DNA of 64,000 nucleotides from Hymenopus coronatus (Eukaryota > Arthropoda > Insecta > Mantodea > Hymenopodidae). This document shows, piece by piece, positions 35,280 to 46,129 of this stretch; position 1 is the stretch's first letter, and every line of letters begins with the position of its first letter. The stretch lies in the NCBI GenBank assembly GCA_030762935.1, contig CM060899.1, positions 11,199,001 through 11,263,000 on the forward strand. Direction: 5' to 3'. The notes under the pieces were generated by a model that made no database searches, was not told where the DNA came from, and worked only from the letters and a program-made list of their open reading frames with translations. A program made the translations under genes and the position numbers.

Positions 35280-36100
35280 TATTTCTATTGCATATGTTGA
35301 AAATGTCCTCCAACCTGCATGAGGCACATCTCAACACATCATTCCATATAATTGGCCACTTGTTGGAGGACTCTGTTGTCAATAGCTTGAATCTCCTTTG
35401 TGATGTGCTTCAGATCGTGCATTGTCTGGGGACACGTAGCGTAAACCCTGTCTTTTAAGTAACCCCATAGAAAGAAGTCTGGCGATGTCAAATCCAGTGA
35501 TCTTGGTGGCCACAGGTTCCTGGAGATTATCCAGCAAAGAAGCTTGCAATTAGGTTCATGGATTCATTTTGTGTATGGCATGTAGTGCCATCTTGCTGAA
35601 AATATCCTTGACTCAGCTCTACGTCATCCAGTTGCTCAACAAACTCCATGACAATCAGTTGGTTTTCTGCAGTGTTCACAGTCTGGTTAAAAAAAAATTG
35701 CCCCCACTATTCTCTGTGCGGATATTGCCCATCAAACTCCGATTTTAACTGGGTGCATGAGTGCTTCATGGATGACATGTGGATTTTCGATGGCCCAATG
35801 GCGTGAGTTGTGAGTTCACATAACCGGATAAATGGAACCATGCTTTATCTGTGAACTTTGTAATGGACAACATGGTAGGATTTTGCACAATGAACGTCTG
35901 AAACCATTAACAATAATTCAATTTTCTTATCCTTATCTGGTTCCTGTAGCTGATGAACAACAGTAACCCTATATGGCTTTAGGCCTGCACTTTTCGCAGC
36001 TCTCTGACACATTGAGTAGGTGTACCCTGTCTCCTGCGACAAACGTCTTAATGATTTTTTGGGTGTCTGCTCCAATCTTGCTCATATGTCAATAACTGTG
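35280..36100 (-). pseudogene. IS630/mariner-type transposase
   Basis: From the right: a helix-turn-helix block (KSLRRLSQETGYTYSMCQRAAKSAGLKPYRVTVVHQLQEPD), a broken first-Asp block (FTDKAWFHLSGYVNSQ), HPVKIGVW, then FQQDGTTCHTQNESMNLI with the second Asp. After another frameshift, RNLWPPRSLDLTSPDFFLWGYLK supplies the third acidic residue as Asp rather than Glu, at roughly 38 residues. A PQTMHDLKHITKEIQAID tail follows. At least three frameshifts make it inactive. Confidence 0.75.
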
Positions 36101-36351
36101 GGAAGTCTAGATGAACGATGCTTGCCTTTTTCACTCACCAGAGATAGTTGTTTCCATTTTATTTACCAGTCCCAGTATGGTGTTTCCTTTGGGAGAAATC
36201 CGAACACCAAATTCTCTCTGGTATGCCCTTTGAGTAGCTGTAATTGAATTTGTATTGCTTCACAAGGAAGAGTCGTTGATTTAATGTGTACTGCATTTTC
36301 ATGTTGACTACAAGAACAAAATGTCAAAACAACTGCCAACAATGCAATTAA

Positions 36352-36503
36352 GAATAAAACATAAACATCTATGCATCTAGTGATAAGGAATTGAAACTCC
36401 AGGAATAAATCACAAACATATGCACATCTAGTGACAAAGAATTGAAACTCCAGGAATAAAACGTAAACATCTGCACATCTAGTGACAGGTAATCGAAACT
36501 CCA
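36352..36503. repeat. Three tandem units of about 50-57 bp
   Basis: Each unit reads roughly AATAAA(A/T)C(A)(T/C)AAACAT, GCA(C)ATCTAGTGA, (G)AATTGAAACTCCAGG. They lie within the right end of the mariner-like element. Confidence 0.7.
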
Positions 36504-36603
36504 GAACATTCTGCTTAATTTGGTGCTAAAATTGGGTCATTCAATGAATTTCCAACGGAATAATTAAAGCAAGAAATGTGTCAGTTCTACATAAATCACT
36601 GCG

Positions 36604-36878
36604 TATATATGGGGCTAAAGAAAGTAAAAATGCCTGAAAATGTAAAGTTTGAGAAAAATAATTCTTTTTTCATTTCTGTGTTTTTGCAAACAATCCATAT
36701 ATATATTCAGTTTAATGTCCCCTTATAGAAAATGTCTTCTTTAATGTCTAATGTATGTTTATAGCAGTTGCCATCCATCAAATAGTCTGCTGATGTTGGT
36801 ACTTTATTTAGTGATAGCCAGAATCTATAGAATTGTCATGCAGAACTACCTAATATGTTTTTACATGTATCTTATTAC
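36604..36878. other. Short non-coding gap
   Basis: No feature recognised between the mariner-like element and the PLE. Confidence 0.4.
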
Positions 36879-36889
36879 TGTAGGTTACC

Positions 36890-37862
36890 AAGTAGACATT
36901 TAGATGATGCCATAAAATTATTAAACATACAGGATAAAACAATAAAATTCACAATGGAAACAGAAACCAATGGAGAACTCCCATTCTTAGACATAAGAAT
37001 CGTCAGAAATGACACAAAAGTAAATTTTGGAATCTACAGAAAACCAACTCAATCAGAAAATTACATTAAAAATGAAAGCTACAACCCATTACCACACAAA
37101 CATACAATAATAAACAGCCTCACACATAGACTGGTGAATGTACCTATGAGCACAACCGAATTCAGCAAAGAGTTAAAACTCATAATTCAAACAGCAGAAC
37201 AAAATGGATACAGCAAGAACCTTGTGTACAAGAAACTAAACAAAGCAAAGCAGAAAAAAACCATAAAAGAAATAACTACCCTAACAGCAGGAAAAATCAA
37301 TATCAACACATTCAAAAAATTCACTTACTACCCCCGAGCATTTAGAAAATTCAAAAAAATCTTCAAAGAACAGCACATCACCCTGGCTCCAATAAACAGA
37401 TTTTCTGTCATAAAATTACTAAATTCAAAAATAAAAGATGAAATTCCACCAGAAAATAGGTCAGGAATATATCAAATTAAATGCACAAATTGTGAAAAGT
37501 TCTACATAGGACAAACCAAAAGAAATTTAAAAATCAGATCCAAAGAGCACCTTAGAAACCTAAAATTGAAACAAGAAGATAAATCGGCAGTAGCATTTCA
37601 CTTTTGGAAAGAAAACCACAATCTAGATCCAAATCCAAAATTGCTTAAAACTATGTCAGGCCACAATGTACTCGCAACCAGGGAAAACATCCTCATATGG
37701 AAAAACAAAGATCGGCTAATAAACTTTGAAATCCCGCCAGTAGACAGCTTAGTTAAGAAATTCATCATTTTGCCACCAGAGAAGAGTGTACAAGCAAATG
37801 CAGCCACCAATGGCAGTTGGACCCGTGAGGTTGAAAATGAAAGCATAGGCTTCCGAAACTAG
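36890..37862 (+). CDS. PLE protein C-terminal part with GIY-YIG nuclease
   Basis: An open frame of about 324 codons within the element; the first dozen codons of the longer frame are flanking DNA, so there is no native start. It begins in the reverse transcriptase thumb side (ETETNGELPFLDIRIVR, FGIYRKPTQSENYI), continues through the connector (HKHTIINSLTHRLVNVPMS, AEQNGYSKNLVYKKLNKAK, KFTYYPRAF) and ends with the GIY-YIG endonuclease (SGIYQIKCTNCEKFYIGQT, then RNLKIRSKEHL, VAFHFW, with an ENIL(I)W helix). The GIY-YIG tyrosines, the Arg and the catalytic Glu (KEH) are visible. Having no stops over its whole length suggests a recent insertion, although without a reverse transcriptase it cannot copy itself. 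Confidence 0.85.
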
Positions 37863-37868
37863 TCCCTC
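37827..37868 (+). ncRNA. Hammerhead-like ribozyme with altered core
   Basis: Stem I GAGG/CCTC; core TTGAAAA (37831-37837) where CUGANGA is expected; an imperfect stem II (GAA..GC/GC..TTC); GAAAC at 37855-37859; a two-pair stem III; and a GTC cleavage triplet ending at 37864. It overlaps the end of the PLE reading frame. Positions 3 and 8 are U and A instead of C and G, which could still pair with each other. Activity is unproven. Confidence 0.5.
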
Positions 37869-37934
37869 ATAATAACAATGTAAGTGACGTAGCGTTAAAA
37901 AACCAACTCAAATTAATAAAACATGTAGGTTACC

Positions 37935-38340
37935 TATTTTTATTTAAACAAGAATCTGCTCAAAGTGGGTGTTAAGATAAATAAAGTTGCTCCTCTGCAT
38001 ATTATTTGAAAACAGATAAAAGTATATAATAATAGAAAAGATAATAAAAGTATAAACACTCATTTACAGAAGAATTTAAGTTTATCTTCAGGCAAGTACT
38101 TAGACTATGTGCAACTGTTAATGTATCATTTAAATACTTTCCAACACACATATAATTTGCAACTATATATATTAATGAAAGTAGTGGGTCATGGCTTAAA
38201 TGAAGGATAGGACCACAGGATCCATGACAATTATGATGATAACAACAATAACAGTAATAATAATTATGCCACCAGTATCACTACTAAGTAATTAATTTTT
38301 TTGCTAGTTAATACTCTTAAAATACATTTCAGAATCAATG
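37935..38340. other. Non-coding gap
   Basis: AT-rich with a short run of AATAATAAT near 38250. No gene seen. Confidence 0.4.
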
Positions 38341-38825
38341 ATGTTGATGTAATAAATAGCTGTGGCATGTTGTTTCAATGTTTTCAACCACAATTGTAAA
38401 TTTAGCCTTATGCATTTAAATGTGCAATGTGTTAGGATCAAACTACATGAGCTGGAAGTCATTTTATCATCCACTTACAAACATGTGAATGTGATTTGTC
38501 TCACAGAACATTGGCTAAATGAAGATGAATATCCCTTGTACAGTATTCCAGGTTATACTTTTGCAAATATATATTGTCGTTCTAATAAAAAAAATGTAGG
38601 TGCTGGTATTCTTGTTAAAAATAAATCACATTCTAAAAATAAAACACACAGAGCACATCTAAATGATGAAACAAATTTTGAACATGTTGTCACAGAACTA
38701 AATGTGGGAAATATAAAAATTCCCTTGTCTGCTTATATAGGTCACCCAGTGGATTATTCCCCAGTTTTGTCCAGAAACTGGGCATGCTTCTGTCCGTACT
38801 CTCATTATGGAAAAAATATATAAAT
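38341..38825 (+). pseudogene. CR1/Jockey-like LINE, 5' part (endonuclease)
   Basis: An open frame with the apurinic-type endonuclease start: LMHLNVQCVRIKLHELEVIL, NVICLTEHWL, GYTFANIYCRS, VGAGILVK. A frameshift precedes the YRSPSG-like block. The coding sequence stops at the PLE insertion and resumes at 41863 with the DLNVDFL block, so this is the left half of one element. Confidence 0.8.
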
Positions 38826-38856
38826 CAAAAATAAAAGAATTTGAGTCGGTTTTTTG

Positions 38857-39189
38857 CAGAATTAGATGTCTGGGAGAAGATCTACATCATGAAGAAAAAG
38901 AGCCATATCATGAATTTTGATTTGCCACCCTACAGCAACCTCTGGAATTTCATATATCCAGCAACAGATACCTCCACAATTAATACACCACTACCCCCCA
39001 CGGTGATGCCAACGAAGAAAGATTTAGTCTGAATTAAGGGTTGAAAATGGGAACAACTGTTACCGGAAACCGGTCCCCAGTAAGTAAACATAAGTGATGT
39101 TTGTGTTAAAAAAACCGACTCAAATTCTTTTATTTTTTATTTAATCACATCACTGTCACAAGCTTCTATGCATATTTGCAAGTTTTGAA
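38857..39189 (+). repeat. PLE left pseudo-LTR
   Basis: A direct repeat of 41529-41862. It starts CAGAATTAGATGTC, encodes the end of the PLE protein (EKIYIMKKKSHIMNFDLPPY), then a hammerhead-like fold (39038-39078, core TTGAAAA, GAAAC, GTC), then AAGTGATGTTTGTGTTA and ACCGACTCAAAT. Confidence 0.85.
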
Positions 39190-39276
39190 TTTAATCCAAT
39201 TAACAAATCATTAGAAGCAAACTTTCCTGGAAAACTCAACACGTGTGCCACATGGTGCATAACTAATACCAGAAAA

Positions 39277-41715
39277 ATGGAGGTAATATGGCATACTATG
39301 AAATTCAACGAAAATCTTGATGGAGCTAAGGTAGGTGTTAAAACTTTTTTAAAACTAGAAGAAAAGAGGAAAAACATTTCGGCAGACATACGTTTCTTAA
39401 ATCTTTGTCAAGAACTTCAGGTCACGCCAAATTTCGTCAGAAGATATGTAAAACATGATAACAACAGTAAATATCAAAGACTCACAGATAAAAAGGTAAT
39501 AGAAACCGAAAAGAACAAACACTCTGCAAGATTACGTAGTTTAGAACTTCAACTGTATGAGCTACACTTAGTGTTACTGCAAAAGTTAGGCCACGCTCTT
39601 TGGGATAATTTGCGTGCAAATTTCCTGCCGATCTTAAGCAGAAAAATGAGCAGGAAAATGCTTATCCTAAAGAAAAAATTAGATCATCTTTGCAAAAAGC
39701 AGAACAAAAATAGACCAATCAGACACAAGAGACCTCCCGAAAACCATGTTATAAACTTATCCAAAAACAAAACTTTCAACAAATCTCAGTTAGCCATTCT
39801 CAACAAAGGCCTAAAAAGGTATTTAGATTATTTTAAAAAAACAGAAAACTTAGTAGCAGATATAGAAATAGCCACAAGCCACCTAAAAGAAATTGACCAA
39901 AAAGCAGTTAAGAAGCAATGTGAACCAATTTTGGACCAAGTACATACAAGAATAAAAAGAAAAAATCTGCAACAAAAAATTATAAAATCCTTAACTCAAA
40001 AACCAGTTGTTTACAAAAAAATCAGACAAAGGCAACCAAATAGTAATACTGGATCAAGAAGACCACAACCAAAGAATAGAATCCTTGCTAAACAATCCGG
40101 AATATCAAGAAATATCCAATCCACTAAATAAAAGTATAAAGATTTTACAAGAAACTTTAGCAAATTGCAAAACCATAACAGAAAAAGAGAAATCCAAATT
40201 AAAGCCAGATTTACCAACCTTACCCAGATTGTATGCCCTACCAGAAACACACAAACCTGGCAACAAAATGAGACCCATACTAGATAATATCAATGCACTC
40301 ACATATAAACTCTCCAAATGGCTCACACAAAAATTCCTTCCCAAAATTCAATAGTAAAAGTGTATCAAATTCATTGGACCTGATTAATCACCTGAAAGAT
40401 TTCAATGTTTCATCTAAAGATAAGATAGTATCCTTTGATGTCACCTCCCTATTCCCCAGCATACCCATAAACGAACTACAAAAACCTCTGAAAACCTGAC
40501 TACAAAGCATAAACATACCAACAGAAGAAATAAAGATCTTGTCCAGTTAACCAATTTGTGTGTAAAACAGAACTACTTCACACTCCAGAATAAATGTTAC
40601 CAACAAACAACAGGACTTGCAATGGGGAATCCCCTATCAACATTCCTAGTCGACCTATACATGAGTAATTTTGAAATACACATCACTGACTGATTCCCAC
40701 ATATATACAAAAAATGGTATAGGTATGTAGATGACATCATTGCCATAGTTCCAGAAGAACTTGTAACGATGCACTCAAACTTCTGAACTTGCAAAACTAG
40801 TCCATTCAGTTCATTTTTGAGACCAAACAGCAAGGAGCCCTGCCATTCCTAGACATTAGAAAAATAAGAACAAAAAAAACATAGCCTGACATTTGGAATA
40901 TATAGCAAATCGACCAATACAAATAACCACATAAAGTTTGATAGCTACAACCCTACAACACACAAATATGCAGTCCTGAACAGTTTAACATATAGACTCG
41001 TACACATTCCCATGGAGAAGAATGAATACCAAAAAGAATACCAACAGATACTCCAAACAGCTACCAACAACGGTTTCCAAAAATTGCAGTAGACAAGAGA
41101 GTACATAAATACAAAAAACTGAATCTCATAACACACACAACCAACCTACAGAACCCCAGTGACCAACCTCAATTTAGAAAATTCACCTATCATCCTTGGG
41201 CACACAACAAACTTCAGAAAATATTCAGGAATTATAACATAACCTTAGCTCTAAAAAACAACTACAGCATTCAGAAACTGCTGTGCAGAAACTTAAAAGA
41301 TTCTATTCCTGCAGACAAAAAACTAGGAATTTATAAAATTAAATGCTCAGACTGTAATCTGGTATATATTGAAAGGACAAAGAGAAGTTTGGAGACCAGA
41401 TTAAAGGAACACATGAGAAACCTAAAATACAAACAAATAGAAAAATCAGTAGTTGCCCATCATTTTTGGACATTAAGGACACGAAATCACATTGAATATA
41501 AAACTATAAAAACCGGCTTATAAACCCACAGAATTAGATGTCCGGGAGAAGATCTACATCATGAAGAAAAAGAGCCATATCATGAATTTTGATTTGCCAC
41601 CATACAGCAACCTCTGGAAGTTCATAGATCCAGCAACAGATGCCTCCACATTTAATACACCACCACCCACATCGTTGATGCCAACAAAGAAAGATTTAGT
41701 CAGAATTAAGGGATG
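39277..41715 (+). pseudogene. PLE reverse transcriptase/GIY-YIG protein
   Basis: An N-terminal Lys-rich region (open for 285 codons from 39277) leads into the reverse transcriptase: SDKGNQIVILDQEDHNQRI, LYALPETHKPGNKMRPILDNI, KIVSFDVTSLFPSIPINEL (motif A), TTGLAMGNPLSTFLVDLYM (motif B), YRYVDDIIAIV (catalytic motif C), QFIFETKQQGALPFLDI. The connector and GIY-YIG domain follow (LGIYKIKCSDCNLVYIERT, then RSLETRLKEHM). The usual YIG glycine is changed to Glu in YIERT. At least five frameshifts and stops (around 40110, 40349, 40498, 40690, 41090) break it. PLE reverse transcriptases are the closest relatives of telomerase. Confidence 0.85.
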
Positions 41716-41862
41716 AAAATGGGAACAACTGTTACCCGAAACTGGTCCCCAGTAAGTAAAAATAAGTGATGTTTGTGTTACAAAAACCGACTCAAATGTT
41801 TTTATTTTTTACTTAATCACATCACTGTCACAAGCTTCTATGCACATTTGCAAGTTTTGAAA
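41529..41862 (+). repeat. PLE right pseudo-LTR
   Basis: The counterpart of 38857-39189, again with the C-terminal codons, a hammerhead-like fold (41710-41750, stem I GGG/CCC, core ATGAAAA, a stem II with one bulge, GAAAC, GTC) and the ACCGACTCAAAT end. Confidence 0.85.
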
Positions 41863-43741
41863 AAAATATATTGCTATATGCAGAGATCTAAATGTCGATT
41901 TTCTTGTTGACTCTGCAGAAAAACATAGTCTAATTACTTTGCTTCAAACTTATAATCTGATGCCTAATATAAATACGGCAGCAAGAATCACAAGTTCCAG
42001 TAGAACATGTCTAGATCAGATAATTATTAACACTAATGTTCTACCTTTTACAACCAGTAATATCGTGATTGGTGCATCTGATCATAATGCTGTCTTTCTT
42101 CAACTGCAGCCACCACCAAGCAAAATAAATGATCAGATATGTCAAAATGAAGCTTTTCTGAAGCGGTGTCTCTCAATTCCGAATATAGATTACTTCAAAT
42201 TTTTATTGAGTAAAGAATGCTGGGAGGATGTGTTGAATGAGCAGGACACTAATAAAAAGGCAAATATCTTCATAGGCTGTATAACATACTATTACAACAT
42301 TGCTTTTCCTTATAAAAAATATAATTCACCACCAAAGCACTTACAGTCTAGAAATTGGATAACAAAAGGAATTATTAAATCTTGCAACAGGAAAAGATTT
42401 CTTCATGAATGCATAAAACTAGTACAGACCCTGCCTTCAAAGCTTATTTTAAACAGTATTGTAGTATTCTCAACAAAGTGGTTATGCAAGCAAAGAAAAG
42501 GAGTAACAAAAGAATTTATTTTAAATAGTGATAATAAAGGCAAGCTTCTTTGGAATGTTGTAAGAAGGGAGGTAAACACATCTAACTATTCAAGTAAAAT
42601 CATGTTATCTCATGGTGGAGAACCAATCTCAAACTCTCAAAAAGTCTCCAATATATTCAATGGACACTTCACTAATATAGCTAAAATCATTATCAAGCTC
42701 AATAGGTAGTGCTTCCTTAAATTCAGCTTCCTTACAGCAATATTGCTGTAATTAGCAACACTATGTTTCTCTATCCAGTCACAGAGGATGAAATTCTGAA
42801 AATAACAAGAAACCTGAAAAACAAAAACTCTTGTGGCATCAATGAAATTCCAGATTCTCTGGTTAAGCAATGTGTACACCACCTCTCAAAGCCACTAATG
42901 GATATTTGTAATGCCTCACTTGAAACAGGATGCTTTCCAAACGTATATAAGATGGCTAAAGACAAACCTTTATTCAAGAAAGGGGAAAAAAACATTGTAG
43001 AAAATTATAGACCCATTTCCTTATTATGTCTTTTTAAAAATCCTTGAGAAAATTATGTACAATAGAATTGTTCCATTCTTAGAAAAGCATAAGATTATAT
43101 CAGAAACTAAGTTTGGCTTCAGGAAAGGAAAATCAATAAATAGTGCAATTTTTTCTTTCATAGAAAATATCCTTAATGCCAAGGACAAAAAAGAGCAAGT
43201 GGCAGGTCTATTCCTAAATTTAACTAAAGCATTTGATACAGTTGATCATAATATTCTGATACAGAAATCGTTAACTTATATAATAAACTCCCTGATGCGA
43301 TCTAAAGTTCCACAGAGCAAAGCATTTAAGAAGGTTAAAAATCTACTCCTAAACTATATGTTTTATTCCGTTGATGAATTCATGAATACATCTTTCTGAT
43401 TATGTGCTAAAAATACTTGTTTATTTAGAAAATTTTACCACATTAGCCATCCAGCTATTTATGTATAAATAAGTTGATTTTTCTAACACTGAAACATTCT
43501 TTGTTACATGGGTCCTGTTCATCTGAGGATGTGCTTCAGCACAAGAGAAACCTTAACGACTGCCTCAAGACAAGATTAGCTTAGCAACAGTTGTACTCAT
43601 TTTGATCAATACTGTAAAATATATGTATGTAGAAGTGTAAGAGATTTGTTAAATTATGTATTATTTGTTTTTGACGAAGCCATGAATTCATTGTATTTCT
43701 TAAGGTGAATAAATTCTATTCTATTCTATTCTATTGGCACT
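41863..43741 (+). pseudogene. CR1/Jockey-like LINE, 3' part
   Basis: Resumes with DLNVDFLVDSAEK and the endonuclease end (SSSRTCLDQIIINTN, SDHNAVFLQL), passes through a linker (NWITKGIIKSCNRKRFL) and enters the reverse transcriptase (EDEILKITRNLKNKNSCGINEIPD, ENYRPISLL, FGFRKGKSINSAI, AFDTVDHNILI). Most of the catalytic half, including the YxDD box, is missing; the frame jumps to the C-terminal KAFKKVKNLLLNYMFYSVDEF. The 3' UTR ends in TTCTA repeats (43719-43738), a simple-repeat tail. It is doubly dead, by deletion and by the PLE insertion. Confidence 0.85.
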
Positions 43742-44228
43742 CTAACCTGATAAGTATAATTGTAATCCTTTAAGTGATGTCAAATACAGAGATTTTTCAC
43801 CTCGAAATCAACTTACAAAGTTGCATATGTTTTATGGTTAACCAGTATTACGGTTAATTTGTCAACTGTTGCTCATTAATTTCAATAAATAAACAAAAAT
43901 TACAATAAAATAAAGGTGAATAAAACTAGTTGTCCTATTTCACATCTACATGTTTTCCATAGAAAAGCAATATAATCAAAACAAAAATATGCATAATTTT
44001 GAAATTAGAAACCAAAGAGGACAACAAACAAGTTTGCTTTCAGTCATTGCACTAACTAATAAATGACAGACCATCTAGATGGCATTAGGATTGAGCTGAT
44101 GTTAACTGCATGGGCGTACAATCAGAATACAATAATTTACAGGCTCTTGCAGGTCATGGCAAACCGTGATATGTGCACAGAGGTTGCCTGGAGCTACAGT
44201 GTAAACAGTGAGTAACAATCACTGTAGA
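43742..44228. other. Non-coding, no gene seen
   Basis: May include the 5' end of the Tc1 element that follows, but no inverted repeat was matched. Confidence 0.35.
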
Positions 44229-46050
44229 ATGGCTCCAAACATATCAGTAGAAAAATGTGCTGCCATTATAGCACTATGACACGCAGGGCACACATTGACA
44301 GAAATAGCTCCACTTCAGCAAATATCTTTTGGTGATATGGAATATATAATTTCGTTTGAGGTATTGTCCAGAAACACCTCAGTTCAAAGAGATAAATGCA
44401 TAAATAAATGAGATGGATTCAAAGCAGAGCCTGAAATCTGGTCTGAGGTAACAGAAAGAAGTGATATACAAATATTGGTTTCAACCACAGGGGGAAAATG
44501 CTACTGTTTTACCGAAGTAAGTTCCGCCATCATGTAACACTACACAATACCATATACGCCATATGTAATATCTGTCAAATTAATTGTTTTTCCAAGTTTT
44601 TGAAGTAAAACATAAAGGACAATGGAAGGAGAGAGATCTGTGGTTGAAGGTATGTTTAATACAATCACATTTTTTGTATGTCAGAAGTTGTTATTGATAA
44701 ATTGGTATTATTGCAGTAAACATTATGACAAGGCCATAACTTAATTTTTATCTAATTTCTTGATCTAAAATTACTGTTAATGTCACAAAAGGCTGTACCA
44801 TGTTTTACAGTATGGTTTAAAGCTTTAGTACAATGTGTGTCAATCAAGAATTTTGGTCGAGGAATATTGCAATAATTACCTTTGCATTCTGAGTCCGACG
44901 AACATGTGCCCTATTCTCATAGTTCAGGTATCATAAGTGCATTATTTCATAGCAGTTATTTCTCACAATAGCTGCTAATTGGAAAAATTAGCAAAAGATT
45001 TCTTATAAACCAGAGTAGGTTGCAATTTTATCTGCAAATTGCCTTTATACAAGCTTCTCAATAGTCTTTCCAAATTGGAAATCTAAAATGTAACAATACA
45101 GACTCATTCTGTTGATAATGTTTAACATATTTCATTAACTATACCACCAAAAAATCACTTAAATAAGTGCACTAATCTATGTATTGAAACACATTTCCCT
45201 TTCCTTGTTTTTGCTTCTGGTATTCGAGGAACTAGAAACAAACACATATTGATCATTATACTGTTTAATACTTAAAAACTAAATGTACTGCCTAATTGAA
45301 ACATTTAACGCCACAAAATCACTTAAGTAAGCATGCTAACCTATGTTTTGAAACACATTTCCCATGCTTTGTTTTTGCACATATTGACCATTATACTAGT
45401 TTAAAACTTACAGTCTAAATTTACTGCTTAATTGAATATTTAACACCACAAAATCTTATTTTTGTGTGCTCATTTAACCCACAAAAGTTGTGCTCATCTC
45501 AAAAATCATGTGCAGAAATCCTGCTTTACCAACCAGAATGCATAAGGATAGGGCATTTCCAATCTAATCTCTCTCTATATCTGTGGTTTCAACCATTAAG
45601 TGACTCTGCAATATGGACCTAAACAGATATGTAGTTTAGAAACAATTGTTACTCCCATTAACAAAAAGAAATGCCTAGTGAGTGCAAAACAACACAGGAA
45701 TTGGACATCTGAAAAGTGAGAATTTTCCTATTTACAGATGAGTCAGTCCTGTTGTTTAGTTCAAAGTGTTTGACATTTGTTCATCGCTGTACAGGGAACC
45801 ATATGCTATCTCGGTGCATCAAGGCAACTGTCAAGCATGGAGGAGGTTCCTTGATGGTTTTGGGGTGATTTGGTGGTGGCTCTGTTGGAGATCTTACAAA
45901 AATTGAAAATAAATTGGACCAAAAGCAATACTATAGAATCCTCCAATATCATGCCATTCCAGTGGAGCGTGTTTAATAGGAATGGGTGTTGTCTTACACC
46001 AGGATGACCCCAAACACACATCTCCCTGATGTGTCGACCACACATATTAC
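44229..46050 (+). pseudogene. Tc1-type transposase split by an insertion
   Basis: The first part (44229-44487) reads MAPNISVEKCAAIIAL, a stop, HAGHTLTEIA, the helix-turn-helix of a Tc1 transposase, then SDIQILVST. The second part (45585-46050) continues with KTTQELDI, LFTDESVLLFSS (first Asp), CIKATVKHGGGSLMVLG, YYRILQYHAIPV and a broken DxxPxH block (MTPNTHL). The parts are separated by 1.1 kb flanked by GGTTTCAACCA on each side. Stops and frameshifts are present in both halves, and the final Glu region is absent where the pogo-like pseudogene begins. Confidence 0.75.
44488..45584. mobile_element. 1.1-kb unclassified insertion in the Tc1 pseudogene
   Basis: Flanked by the 11-mer GGTTTCAACCA (44477-44487, 45585-45595), which reads as a target-site duplication because the transposase text continues across it. 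Inside is a diverged tandem pair of about 170 bp (45131-45300, 45301-45460) sharing ACCACAAAATCACTTAA, GAAACACATTTCCC and CATATTGA. No coding frame or matched terminal inverted repeat was seen. Confidence 0.6.
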
Positions 46051-46129
46051 ACATATCTTTGTACAGCGTGAAAGTTTCTTGTTGCCACTTGAGACATTTG
46101 CTACACTAAATCCAATCAAGTTTAGAAGA

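Larger units (their letters stand above)
35169..36603 (-). mobile_element. mariner-like element with TIRs
   Basis: Ends: CAGGGTGATTTATATAAAAC on the left and, inward from the right, GCAGTGATTTATGTAGAACT; both continue TGACACATTTCTT, so the imperfect inverted repeats are about 32 bp. TA dinucleotides sit outside both ends (35167-35168, 36604-36605). At 1.4 kb this is the usual length for a one-gene mariner/IS630-type transposon. Confidence 0.85.
36890..37923 (+). mobile_element. 5'-truncated Penelope-like element, 11-bp TSD
   Basis: Bounded by TGTAGGTTACC at 36879-36889 and 37924-37934. It contains the 3' third of a PLE gene, a hammerhead-like fold and the end motif (GTAAGTGACGTAGCGTTA...ACCAACTCAAATT). 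Truncation at the 5' side and a variable short duplication are typical of PLE insertions. Confidence 0.9.
38826..41862 (+). mobile_element. Full-structure Penelope-like element with pseudo-LTRs
   Basis: Inserted in the endonuclease of the CR1/Jockey-like LINE; about 12 bp (GAAAAA-ATATAT) are duplicated on both sides (near 38813-38825 and 41858-41871). Order: a 30-bp inverted tail (38826-38855, the reverse complement of 39106-39138), a left pseudo-LTR (38857-39189), the coding body, and a right pseudo-LTR (41529-41862). The two 333-bp direct repeats differ at roughly 20 places by eye, and each includes the C-terminal codons plus the terminal module. This matches the known tandem-plus-inverted structure of PLEs. 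Confidence 0.9.

Noticed and set aside
43515..43560. Hammerhead-like CTGAGGA...GAAAC at the 3' end of the CR1/Jockey-like LINE
   Set aside because: The core start and a TGTGC/GCACA stem are present, but three extra bases precede GAAAC and no stem III or cleavage triplet follows in register.
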